Notes: generated from the sequence alone by a model not told the origin. Positions 1-6,199 are shown, counted from the first letter of the stretch. The stretch: DNA of 6,805 nt from an uncultured Lachnospiraceae bacterium (GCA_910577735.1 CAJTOO010000070.1:1-6805); one strand, 5' to 3'. Made by a program: numbers and translations.

Positions 1-990
1 GGGAACGGCAAAATTTTTTACACTTCTTTTACTTCTTTATCTCACATGAGCAAAAGCCTCAGGGATATCATCTATTCCATAAAGTGTCCGGAGCATATGC
101 TTCTGGACTTGGACAGCACTCTGTTTGGCACTTACGGCAATCAGGAAGGGGAAGGCTTCAACTTCCATTATCAGGCACATGGATATCATCCGCTGATTTG
201 CTATGACGGACTGACCGGGGATCTGCTGAAAGCAGAACTGCGCGACGGAACACTTCACTGCAGCAATAATGCAGATCAATTTATGGAACCCCTTTTTCAG
301 GAATATCTGGAAAGAGGCATCAAAACATATCTTCGTGGCGACAGTGGTTTTTCATCTCCTAAGCTTTACAAAACATGCGAGATGAATGGCTGTTCCTATG
401 CCATCCGTTTAAAACAGAATTCCTCACTCATTGCCCTTGCTTCGGATAAAGAGGAGGACCTGTACGAAGCAACCAAAGGGGACCAGATCAGTTATGCTGT
501 AACTTATGGTGAATTCCTATATCAGGCCGGCTCTTGGGATTATCCAAGGCGCGTGGTTTTCAAAATCGAAAAACCATACGGCCAGCTGACGCATATGTAC
601 ACCTTTATTGTTACAAACATGGATATGGAGCCTTATCAGATCATCCAGTTTTACTGTGGCCGCGGCAGGATGGAAAACTTTATCAAAGAGGGCAAAAGCG
701 GATTTGACTTTGCTGCTGTCAGCAGTCATTCCAAAGCAGTAAATGCCAACCGCATGCGACTTCACATGCTTGCCTACAACTTATTCAATTGGTTCAGGCG
801 ACTGGTACTTCCTGCAAACATGCGAAAACAGCAGGTGGATACCATTCGTTTAAAGCTGATAAAGATTGCTGCAAGAGCAGTCCGTTCAGCAAGATATATA
901 ACATTCAAACTATGCAGTAGCTGTCCTTATAAAAAGGAGTTCTACAAGACACTGAAGAATATTCAGCAGCTGACCGTACAGTTGGAATAG
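1..990 (+). CDS. IS1380-family transposase, 5' end cut by the window edge
   Basis: DDE transposase that would cut and move its insertion sequence. The frame is open from base 1 with no stop, so the ATG at 46 is probably internal; about 330 codons are visible against roughly 430-450 aa for the family, so the N-terminal part lies outside the window. Numbering from the Met at 46, the IS1380 signatures are clear: LDLDST around residues 20-25 (first catalytic Asp), a GNQEGEGFNFHYQAHGYHPL-type block at 31-50, RGDSGF at 98-102 (second Asp), and MENFIKEGKSGFDF at 209-222 with the catalytic Glu in ENFIKE. The gene ends with TAG. No frameshift is seen in the visible part, so the enzyme may be functional if the left end is intact. 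It is followed by about 150 bp of non-coding DNA up to a possible IS end. Confidence 0.9.
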   Translation, partial: GNGKIFYTSFTSLSHMSKSLRDIIYSIKCPEHMLLDLDSTLFGTYGNQEGEGFNFHYQAHGYHPLICYDGLTGDLLKAELRDGTLHCSNNADQFMEPLFQEYLERGIKTYLRGDSGFSSPKLYKTCEMNGCSYAIRLKQNSSLIALASDKEEDLYEATKGDQISYAVTYGEFLYQAGSWDYPRRVVFKIEKPYGQLTHMYTFIVTNMDMEPYQIIQFYCGRGRMENFIKEGKSGFDFAAVSSHSKAVNANRMRLHMLAYNLFNWFRRLVLPANMRKQQVDTIRLKLIKIAARAVRSARYITFKLCSSCPYKKEFYKTLKNIQQLTVQLE

Positions 991-1142
991 CAACTATTAA
1001 CGTACCTTGACAGTTCAAAATAACTCAATCGGATACCAAGGGGGAAGTCTACCCATTTTTGTGGATAACTTGATTGATTTCAAGAGAACTGGTTCAAGGT
1101 TTTATAGTATCAAGCATTTCTACATGCTCATGAATAATTCAG
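1..1142 (+). mobile_element. IS1380-family insertion sequence, right part
   Basis: The element is inferred from its transposase. The left end is outside the window. The right end is proposed at about 1142 because CATGAATAATTCAGG (1128-1142) reads on the reverse strand as CCTGAATTATTCATG, and IS1380-family terminal repeats usually begin with CC. The left repeat cannot be seen, so the pairing is untested and the boundary could be wrong by tens of bases. The non-coding tail from 991 to about 1127 holds no gene that I can support. Confidence 0.5.
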
Positions 1143-1220
1143 GGTAAAGTAACTGAATGGATTGCTTCTCAACCCATATTTATTCAGGCTTTATTCGCAA
1201 ATAATTGCTGGGAAAGTTGA

Positions 1221-1243
1221 GGCTTCTGGCATGATGGTGGGTA
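1221..1243 (+). repeat. ISL3 left terminal inverted repeat
   Basis: Starts GGCTTCTGGC and ends TGATGGTGGGTA, whose last 12 bases match the right repeat exactly. The outer part is less conserved and two bases shorter than the right repeat (GGCTTCT against GGCTCTTC). The innermost TGGGTA can pair with TGCCCA at 1251-1256 (one T-G wobble) to form a subterminal hairpin. Confidence 0.75.
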
Positions 1244-1272
1244 CTTGACCATGCCCAATTAACAACTGCATA

Positions 1273-1301
1273 TTGAAAAACCACCTGTGTTCCTTTAATG
1301 T
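1273..1301 (+). promoter_or_regulatory. Possible promoter of the ISL3 transposase
   Basis: TTGAAA at 1273-1278 is a fair -35 box. The -10 box could be TAATGT at 1296-1301 (17-bp spacer, poor match) or TTTAAT at 1294-1299 (good match, but a 15-bp spacer). It lies inside the IS, 40-60 bp before the gene, which is the expected place. This is a match to consensus by eye only. Confidence 0.3.
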
Positions 1302-1339
1302 ATTAACGACCAAGAAAACACATAAAGGAGTTCCCACAG

Positions 1340-2692
1340 ATGGTTTCTGTTAATACATTATGCAAAAATATCCTAAATGTCAAGAACGCTGTTATCGAAG
1401 ACTGCAACTTTTTCTCTGATACTGATGGAGTGAAGCATATCCGCATCAGGGCAAGACCCAATAAATGGCACGAAAACGACTGCCCGTTCTGCCATAAGCC
1501 CTGCCCTGTATATGACAGACATTCTTCCGTCCCCCGTACATGGAGGGGACTTGATGCAGGCGGCATCCTTGTGGATGTGGAATATCAGACACACCGTATT
1601 ATCTGCCCTGAACACGGGGTATATGTTGCCGATGTCCCATGGGCTTATCCCGGCAGCGGCTTCACGAAAGATTTTGACCTGACTGCCGCATGGCTTGCCA
1701 CTTACCTTCCCAGGAGTGTTGTATCAGAATATATGCGCATCGACTGGGAGACCGTAGGACGATGCGTCAACCGTGCCCTGAACGATATCGAACCGGAACG
1801 CTCCAGACGGCTGGACGGACTTGTAAATATCGGCATTGACGAAACCAGCTATAAGAAAGGCCATAAGTACATCACAGTCATCGTCAACCACGACACCAAT
1901 ACCGTTGTATGGGCGGCGCAGGGCCATGGGAAAAGCGTCCTGACGCAGTTTTACAGGCAACTCACGCCACAGCAGCTTTCGTCCATCCGGGTAGTTACCG
2001 GCGACGGGGCGAAATGGATCACCGAATGCGTGAATGAATTCACCCCTGACTGTGAACGCTGCGTGGATCCCTTCCATGTCGTCGAATGGGCAATGGAAGC
2101 CCTTGACGAAGTACGCCGCGAGGTATGGCGCGAGGCTTACAATAAAGCCGTGCAGCTTGCCAAAGCGCATCCCGGAAAGAAAGGGCGTCCCAAGGCAGAC
2201 GATGCAGAGTCTGCGATTGTGAGAGCCGCCAGGGCGAAAGCGGAGGAGATCAAAAATTCCGCATATGCACTCGGCAAAGCGCCTGAGCACCTGACAGAGA
2301 ACCAGCAGACAAAGGTGGCGATGATCGCAGAAAACAATAATCGGCTCTACCGTGCCTACCGCATGAAAGAAACCCTCCGCCTGCTCCTGAAGATCAAAGA
2401 CGTTGATGAAGCAGCTTCAGAACTGAAACGCTGGCTCTGGTGGGCAAGCCACAGCAGGATCGATGCTTTTAAGAAACTGTATCTCAAGATCAAACGTCAC
2501 AGGGATCACATACTGAATACCATCAGGCTGGGGATGAGCAACGCACGGATTGAAGCAACTAACAATAAGATCAAGCTGATCGTCCGCAAGGCATATGGCT
2601 TCCGAAACATCCAGAACATGCTGGATATGGTGTATCTGGTCTGCTCGGATTTGAGGGTTCCGCTTCCCAACAGAAAACCTAAAGCCGCTTAG
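1340..2692 (+). CDS. ISL3-family transposase, intact
   Basis: DDE transposase of the ISL3 family (450 aa, full length for the family), which mobilises the surrounding element. The N-terminus carries a zinc-binding region (CPFC at 48-51, C89 and nearby His residues), followed by an HTH-like DNA-binding region around 110-150. The catalytic core shows NIGIDETSYKKGHKY (Asp167), VVTGDGAKW (Asp222) and DPFHVVEWA at 243-251. An insertion with many charged residues spans about 260-330, and the C-terminal block MSNARIEATNNKIKL (Glu405) plus RKAYGFRN at 416-423 is characteristic of ISL3. The ATG at 1340 is chosen because AAAGGAG lies 9 nt upstream (1324-1330). The frame has no interruption, so the transposase is probably active. 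Confidence 0.95.
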   Translation: MVSVNTLCKNILNVKNAVIEDCNFFSDTDGVKHIRIRARPNKWHENDCPFCHKPCPVYDRHSSVPRTWRGLDAGGILVDVEYQTHRIICPEHGVYVADVPWAYPGSGFTKDFDLTAAWLATYLPRSVVSEYMRIDWETVGRCVNRALNDIEPERSRRLDGLVNIGIDETSYKKGHKYITVIVNHDTNTVVWAAQGHGKSVLTQFYRQLTPQQLSSIRVVTGDGAKWITECVNEFTPDCERCVDPFHVVEWAMEALDEVRREVWREAYNKAVQLAKAHPGKKGRPKADDAESAIVRAARAKAEEIKNSAYALGKAPEHLTENQQTKVAMIAENNNRLYRAYRMKETLRLLLKIKDVDEAASELKRWLWWASHSRIDAFKKLYLKIKRHRDHILNTIRLGMSNARIEATNNKIKLIVRKAYGFRNIQNMLDMVYLVCSDLRVPLPNRKPKAA

Positions 2693-2712
2693 TCAGCATA
2701 AACACTGGGGTT

Positions 2713-2731
2713 GTGGGTATTTTTTACCCAC
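2713..2731. repeat. Subterminal hairpin at the ISL3 right end
   Basis: GTGGGTA (2713-2719) and TACCCAC (2725-2731) form a perfect 7-bp stem around a loop of five T. The right arm overlaps the inner edge of the right terminal repeat. It lies 20 bp after the transposase stop. It could weaken transcription leaving or entering the element, although it lacks a clear trailing T-run on either strand and is not a standard terminator. Confidence 0.5.
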
Positions 2732-3380
2732 CATCACCCTTGAAGAGCCGCATTTCCTGCGTATGTCCTTCCAGATAAAGCTCCGCCGCCTTCCGCAAAA
2801 GAGCCGCTTCCTCCGGCACAATCTCCAGCCGGTTATCCACAAGCCGGTATCCGAACATATCCACCCGCCATGGAAGCCCCTGCTCAAAATTACGGCGAAC
2901 CCGCCACCGCTGGTTTTCCGAAGCCGACCGGGCTTCCTCCTCCGCATACGCCGCCAGCAGGGTAAGTACAAATTCCCCGTCCTCCCCCAGCGTATGGATA
3001 TTCTGCTCCTCAAAATACACATCCACCCCGATCAGCCTAAGCTCCCGGATCGTCTTCAATGTCGTGACCGTATTCCGGGCAAACCTCGAAATGGACTTCG
3101 TAATGATCAGGTCGATATTCCCGGCCCGGCATTCCGCCAGCATCTTCTGGAACTCGCCCCGGCTGTTCTTCGTCCCGGAAACCGCCTCGTCCGCGTACAC
3201 CCCGGCATATTCCCAGCCCGGTGTCTTCTGGATCAGCCCGCTATAATAGCTCACCTGCGCCGAAAGGGAGTGGAGCATGGCATCCTTCCCGCAGGAGACC
3301 CGCGCATAAGCCGCCACGCGCCTTGCTTTTTCCGCTGGCCGGACAGCCGCCATATTTACCCGTTTTATTGTGCGTCCCAT
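2724..3380 (-). pseudogene. Large serine recombinase, truncated by the ISL3 element
   Basis: N-terminal part of a serine site-specific recombinase of the type that integrates and excises phages and conjugative elements. The resolvase-type catalytic domain is complete (about residues 20-165): AAYARVS with the nucleophile Ser29, SGT-x4-R-x2-F around 68-77, IITKSISRFARN at 92-103 with its conserved Ser and Arg residues, and a GEFVLTLLAAYAEEE helix at 135-149. The following recombinase domain starts (GYRL at 177-180, LYLEGHT at 201-207) but is cut at residue 211, after which seven residues and the stop come from the IS end. Family members are usually 450-550 aa, so the DNA-binding and zinc-ribbon parts are missing and integration activity is probably lost. 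ATG at 3380 is supported by GGAAAGGAGG at 3389-3398, 8 nt upstream. It is third in a row after the HTH/zinc and SHOCT genes, 72 bp after the latter. Confidence 0.9.
2725..2749 (-). repeat. ISL3 right terminal inverted repeat
   Basis: Read on the reverse strand it begins GGCTCTTC and ends TGATGGTGGGTA, the same 12 bases as the left repeat. Reading out of the broken recombinase gene, it adds the residues LFKGDGG and then a TAA stop. Confidence 0.8.
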
Positions 3381-3388
3381 AAATACGC

Positions 3389-3398
3389 CCTCCTTTCC
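3389..3398 (-). promoter_or_regulatory. Ribosome binding site of the serine recombinase
   Basis: On the minus strand GGAAAGGAGG lies 8 nt before the ATG at 3380. It is near-perfect and fixes this start. It shows that the gene was well translated before it was broken. Confidence 0.85.
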
Positions 3399-3452
3399 TG
3401 GACACTGATGTTATAGGAAGCGACCCGAAAAAGGAAGCCTTTTCACCCATTT

Positions 3453-3614
3453 TCACAATAAAAATCCACCCAAAACCGGACGGAGTTTTTCCCGCATTTT
3501 TTCCTCTACCCGCAGAAAATCCTGCTCGTCTATCACGCCCCTTTCCAGCATGGAGCGGGCGACCGCCACCGCCGCCTGGTATTTCTTCTCCCGCTCAAAC
3601 TGCTCCGCCGTCAT
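3453..3614 (-). CDS. Small SHOCT-type protein next to the recombinase
   Basis: A 53-aa protein beginning MTAEQFEREKKYQAA. The segment of about residues 15-50 (ARSMLERGVIDEQDFLRVEEKMREKLRPVLGG) fits the short SHOCT-like pattern of two helices joined by a G-hydrophobic-[TID]-E turn, and similar small proteins are familiar to me beside serine recombinases in Clostridia. Its function is not known; a role in oligomerisation or in helping the recombinase is a guess. The frame stays open further upstream to an ATG at 3731, but the ATG at 3614 is preferred because AAAGGGGG lies 8 nt before it (3623-3630), the homologous start is MTAEQF, and the longer form would overlap the previous gene heavily. It overlaps the end of the HTH/zinc gene by 20 bp, suggesting coupled translation. 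No membrane segment. Confidence 0.8.
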   Translation of the reverse strand: MTAEQFEREKKYQAAVAVARSMLERGVIDEQDFLRVEEKMREKLRPVLGGFLL

Positions 3615-4035
3615 CCGAACCGCCCCCTTTCCCGAACCGTGCCCTGATATAGCACTCATGGGAACAATATTTCCTCCCCCTATTTCCATAGCTTTTAAAC
3701 TCCCGCCCGCAATGCCCACAGGCCAGCACATAATACGCCTCCCGGTGTACCAGCTCCGGATGCGACCGCCACCATGCCCTCCGGCAGCCCTCGCAGCAGA
3801 ATTTCCGCCCCTTCCGCCCCGGCACCGAGGCCAGCGGCACCCCGCATTCCCGGCAGACTTTTGCCCGCTCCTTCGCCGCCACCCCCGTCAGATGGTTCCG
3901 CCTGCAGTAACTTTTCACCGTATTCTCCGAAAGCCCCAGCCGCTCCGCCACCGCGCCATAGCCAAGCCCCTCCATGCGCAGGAACCGTATCATTTCCTTT
4001 TCCGCATCCGTCACCTGATACCACCCCATTTCCAT
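3595..4035 (-). CDS. HTH protein with two tandem zinc fingers
   Basis: A 146-aa putative DNA-binding protein. Residues about 8-46 form an HTH like sigma-factor region 4 (DAEKEMIRFL, then YGAVAERLGLSENTVKSYCRR). Two matching cysteine modules follow: CRECG at 61-65 with CCEGC at 80-84, and CGHCG at 106-110 with CSHEC at 124-128. Each is CxxC, 14-15 residues, then CxxxC, preceded by a basic GRKGRKF or GNRGRKY stretch, so they look like an internal duplication. A glycine-rich tail ends the protein. It probably regulates the integration module or assists the recombinase; proteins of this kind are often labelled sigma-70-like, but no other sigma region is present. A longer frame opens at a TTG at 4077, inside the terminator, so I chose the ATG at 4035; ATG at 4029 is also possible. 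It overlaps the SHOCT gene by 20 bp. Confidence 0.8.
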   Translation of the reverse strand: MEMGWYQVTDAEKEMIRFLRMEGLGYGAVAERLGLSENTVKSYCRRNHLTGVAAKERAKVCRECGVPLASVPGRKGRKFCCEGCRRAWWRSHPELVHREAYYVLACGHCGREFKSYGNRGRKYCSHECYIRARFGKGGGSDDGGAV

Positions 4036-4075
4036 CAAAATCCCACTCAATAGATTTCTTCTGCCGTGATACAGC

Positions 4076-4099
4076 AAAAGCGGCCCCCGAAGGAGCCGC
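4076..4099 (-). terminator. Rho-independent terminator after the endolysin
   Basis: On the minus strand GCGGCTCC, loop TTCG, GGGGCCGC form an 8-bp stem with one T-G wobble and a stable UUCG tetraloop, followed by TTTT. It starts 7 bp after the endolysin stop codon and separates the lysis cassette from the HTH/SHOCT/recombinase genes. The TTTT run is short, so some read-through is possible. Confidence 0.85.
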
Positions 4100-4105
4100 C
4101 CGCCG

Positions 4106-5698
4106 TCAATCCGGTATCCTGAGAACCATGCCCGCCCGGATCACGTCCGAGCGCAGCCCATTCGCCTCCATGATCTCCGGATACCGCTTCCCGCTGCCAA
4201 GGAGCCTCGCGGCAATCCCCCACAGCGTATCATGCTCCTGCACCGTATACATCACCGGAGGCTTCCCGGCATAGACCAGCTTTCCAGACTCATCAAAGAC
4301 CGAATACCCCGCATTTTCATCTGCGCACCGCTTCGCGTAATCCAGCACCCGGAACGCCCCCTTCTGGGAGGCCGCATCCGCCCAGCTTCTCCGCACCCGG
4401 TACATCATGCCGGAACCGGAAGCCCCAGCAGAGCCGCCCCCATTCCCGCCAGGCAGGCCAGAACCGCTTCCATTACTGCCTGATCCGCCAGAACCATTCC
4501 CGGAACCGCTAGCCAGCCTCTCCCTAACCGCCGCCCGGAAGCTGTCCATGCTTTTCCCATGCCTGGGGAACCAATGCATCACGTCCCCATGATTGGAGGC
4601 GATCCCCCGTTCATGCCCCTCGCTATGGCAGATGATATTTCCCTCCGTAAGCCCATACAGCCCGCAGAGATAAACGCACAGTTCCACCGCCTCCCGGTAC
4701 ACCTCATGAAAATAGGCAGCATCCGCCAGGCCGTCCTCGCAGATCTCAAAAGAGATATAAGAATCATTGCCGCTCCCCTTCGGCCCGGAGCCGCAATGCC
4801 ATCCCCGACAGTCCCAGGGCAGCGTCTGGTAAGTGGCAACCGTCCCGTCCGCCAGCTTTCCGATAAACCCATGGACGCAGACCTGTCGCCCGGAGGGCAT
4901 TGCCTGATTCCAATGGTTATTGTATGGATTCAGCCCCAGAAGCCCATCATCCGGGCCGACATACCGCCGAAGCCACGGATTATCCGCCCCGGTGGAATGC
5001 ACCATGATCCCCTTCGGGACAATCCGCCGCCCGGTCTTATAGCAGGCATTTTCCGTAAAAATCAGTTTATGCAAATGCAAACCTTCCACTCCTTCCGTAT
5101 CATCCCCAAAAGAAACAAAGCCGCCCCTGCCGTATTCCCGCACAAGGGCTGCGCCGCCATAATAGAACGCCAGTATCTCATGCCAGGGAATCCCATGCCC
5201 CGCCGCCCACATGCAGCCCACCTGGGACATCCCCACACCGTGGCTGGCCGCCTTCGGCCTTCCCAGCCGGGCGGCGATATCCCACGGGTCAGCCTTATTC
5301 ATATAGTAGGGATAATCCCGGCTCCAAACCTCCCCGCTCCTTTTCGTAACGCCCCCATTAGAGGCAGAATAATAGCAGTCAATGACCTCCCCGCCATACA
5401 CAAGCACCACCCCGGCGGTATCCGCCACCGCCTCCCGGCTCCTCGGGCTGCAGTCAAGCAGTTCCGCCCGATATGCCTGGAAGCGGGCCGTATCATCCAC
5501 CACAACGCCAGACAGCACCCGCCGCACCGCAAAGGTACGGGCGGCCACCGCCTGGGCACGGAGCGCGTCCCCATGGGAGCCCTCCCCGATCTCCGCAGGC
5601 ACCACGCCGTAAAGGTATTCCTCCAAATCCAGTTCCGCAATCCCTTCCCCGTACCGGGCGATATTCCCGGCACGGGTCATTTTTACCCTAATCTTCAT
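4106..5698 (-). CDS. Phage endolysin: SpoIID-like, amidase and LysM domains
   Basis: A 530-aa peptidoglycan hydrolase. Residues 1-190 are a compact SpoIID/LytB-like domain: LDLEEYLYGVVPAEIG (24-38, Glu36 as the likely catalytic acid), ALRAQAVAARTFA (46-57), YYSASNGG (109-116) and HGVGMSQVG (153-161). Residues about 207-395 are an amidase_2/PGRP-type domain: IMVHSTG (231-237, zinc His), GFIGKLADGTVATYQTLPWD (277-296), and CHSEGHERGIASNHGDVMHW (357-376), with a His/Asp pair where T7-lysozyme-like enzymes have His/Cys. A Gly/Ser/Asn linker spans 397-430, a repeat-like segment YRVRRSWADAASQKGAF starts at 433, and a LysM cell-wall-binding domain runs from about 484 to 529 (YTVQEHDTLWGIA). There is no signal peptide, as expected for holin-released endolysins. 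The ATG overlaps the holin TGA (ATGA) and AAAAGGGGG lies just upstream inside the holin gene. A terminator follows. Confidence 0.93.
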   Translation of the reverse strand: MKIRVKMTRAGNIARYGEGIAELDLEEYLYGVVPAEIGEGSHGDALRAQAVAARTFAVRRVLSGVVVDDTARFQAYRAELLDCSPRSREAVADTAGVVLVYGGEVIDCYYSASNGGVTKRSGEVWSRDYPYYMNKADPWDIAARLGRPKAASHGVGMSQVGCMWAAGHGIPWHEILAFYYGGAALVREYGRGGFVSFGDDTEGVEGLHLHKLIFTENACYKTGRRIVPKGIMVHSTGADNPWLRRYVGPDDGLLGLNPYNNHWNQAMPSGRQVCVHGFIGKLADGTVATYQTLPWDCRGWHCGSGPKGSGNDSYISFEICEDGLADAAYFHEVYREAVELCVYLCGLYGLTEGNIICHSEGHERGIASNHGDVMHWFPRHGKSMDSFRAAVRERLASGSGNGSGGSGSNGSGSGLPGGNGGGSAGASGSGMMYRVRRSWADAASQKGAFRVLDYAKRCADENAGYSVFDESGKLVYAGKPPVMYTVQEHDTLWGIAARLLGSGKRYPEIMEANGLRSDVIRAGMVLRIPD

Positions 5699-6108
5699 TC
5701 ACTGTCCCCCTTTTCCCGGTCATGGAGCTGCGCCAGCACGTCTTTCAGCTTCTCCGGAACCGGAAGGCCGATATGGGCGGCATTTTCCAGGAGGCTCACG
5801 CCCTCATTGGAAATATAGAAGAAGATCACCGCCGTCCGCAGTGCGTCCCCCGAACCGACCACCTGCGCGTCCAGGATATGCCCCGCGCCCACCATGACGA
5901 AGATCAGCACCTTGCGGAAGATCCCCCGAAACCCCACCTCGCTGGATAAGTTCCGATCCGCAATGGCGCACATCACCCCGGTCAGGTAATCGATCACCAC
6001 GAAAGCCAGCAGGGCATAGAAAAAGCCATCCAGCTCCCCGAAGAACCAGCCGATCCCGCCGCCCACAGCCGCAAACACCACCTGCGCCACATTCCAAACA
6101 TCCTTCAT
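5695..6108 (-). CDS. Phage holin, TcdE/toxin-secretion holin family
   Basis: A 137-aa membrane protein of the phage holin_4 family (TcdE-like), which would form lesions in the cytoplasmic membrane and let the endolysin reach the wall. The family blocks are clear: about four hydrophobic segments (8-24, 28-48, 65-84, 90-107), DYLTGVMCAI (40-49), LSSEVGFRGIFRKV (54-67), GAGHILDAQVVGSGDALRTAVIFFYISNEG in pieces across 74-103, SLLENA (105-110) and GLPVPEKLKD (114-123). A charged C-terminal tail follows. The frame is open to an ATG at 6159, but that codon lies inside a terminator hairpin; the ATG at 6108 has AGAGAGG 8 nt upstream and gives the family's usual MKDxW start. Its TGA overlaps the endolysin ATG by 4 bp, so the two are translationally coupled. 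Confidence 0.93.
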   Translation of the reverse strand: MKDVWNVAQVVFAAVGGGIGWFFGELDGFFYALLAFVVIDYLTGVMCAIADRNLSSEVGFRGIFRKVLIFVMVGAGHILDAQVVGSGDALRTAVIFFYISNEGVSLLENAAHIGLPVPEKLKDVLAQLHDREKGDSE

Positions 6109-6142
6109 ACCTAAGTACCTCTCTTTCTGCATTTTTTGTATG

Positions 6143-6173
6143 AAAAAAGCGGCTCCCATTTATGGAAGACCGC
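6143..6173 (-). terminator. Rho-independent terminator between symE and the holin
   Basis: On the minus strand GCGG, a bulged T, CTTCCA, loop TAAA, TGGGAG and CCGC form a 10-bp stem (one wobble) followed by TTTTTT. It points toward the holin and ends 34 nt before the holin start. On the plus strand the hairpin has no trailing T-run. It would stop transcripts coming from the right, either from the gene at the window edge or from an RNA antisense to symE. Confidence 0.8.
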
Positions 6174-6199
6174 CAATTCCCGCACCAATATTTTGTTGC

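Larger units (their letters stand above)
991..1339. other. Intergenic stretch between two transposase genes
   Basis: These 349 bp contain no supported gene. From left to right they hold the IS1380 non-coding tail with a probable terminal repeat at 1128-1142, a 78-bp AT-rich orphan segment (1143-1220) that matches neither element nor the recombinase, the left inverted repeat of the ISL3 element (1221-1243), and the leader of the ISL3 transposase. Translation of the orphan segment on the minus strand meets stops in the frames checked and does not resemble the missing recombinase C-terminus. Confidence 0.6.
1221..2749 (+). mobile_element. ISL3-family insertion sequence (about 1.53 kb)
   Basis: A single intact ISL3 transposase is bracketed by related terminal repeats that begin GGCT, as is usual for ISL3 (typical ends start GGCTCTTC). 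The left end reads GGCTTCTGGCATGATGGTGG and the right end, on the reverse strand, GGCTCTTCAAGGGTGATGG; the inner 12 bases TGATGGTGGGTA are identical. ISL3 elements normally make an 8-bp target duplication. Here the flanks are AAAGTTGA (1213-1220) and GCATTTCC (2750-2757), which do not match, so the two flanks were probably joined by a later recombination or deletion. The right end lies inside a serine recombinase gene. Confidence 0.85.

Noticed and set aside
1724..2290. 188-aa minus-strand frame inside the ISL3 transposase
   Set aside because: It is antisense to an intact, fully motif-supported transposase and has no supporting features.
3410..3415. TATAAC on the minus strand as a recombinase promoter
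   Set aside because: The -10 match is good but the region 17-18 bp upstream (GCTTCC or GGCTTC) is not a -35 box; the gene is more likely co-transcribed with the two before it.
2763..3416. 217-aa plus-strand frame opposite the serine recombinase
   Set aside because: It mirrors the recombinase coding strand, with Pro/Arg/His-rich composition and no recognisable motif.
3415..3438. Direct repeat AGGAAGC twice, 17 bp apart, upstream of the recombinase, considered as an attachment-site core
   Set aside because: Seven bases are too short in a purine-rich leader, and there is no partner site in the window to compare with.
4029..4077. Longer start (TTG at 4077) for the HTH/zinc protein
   Set aside because: The codon lies in the terminator T-run of the endolysin gene and has no ribosome binding site; ATG at 4035 or 4029 fits better.
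3550..4274. Two overlapping plus-strand frames (167 and 166 aa) opposite the zinc-finger gene
   Set aside because: They are Pro/Ser/Arg-rich shadows; the minus-strand protein has clear HTH and cysteine motifs.
4559..5818. 419-aa open frame on the plus strand opposite the endolysin and holin
   Set aside because: It is antisense to two clearly recognisable genes, is rich in Pro, His, Arg and Ile as expected from reading GC-rich codons backwards, and has no domain that I can see.
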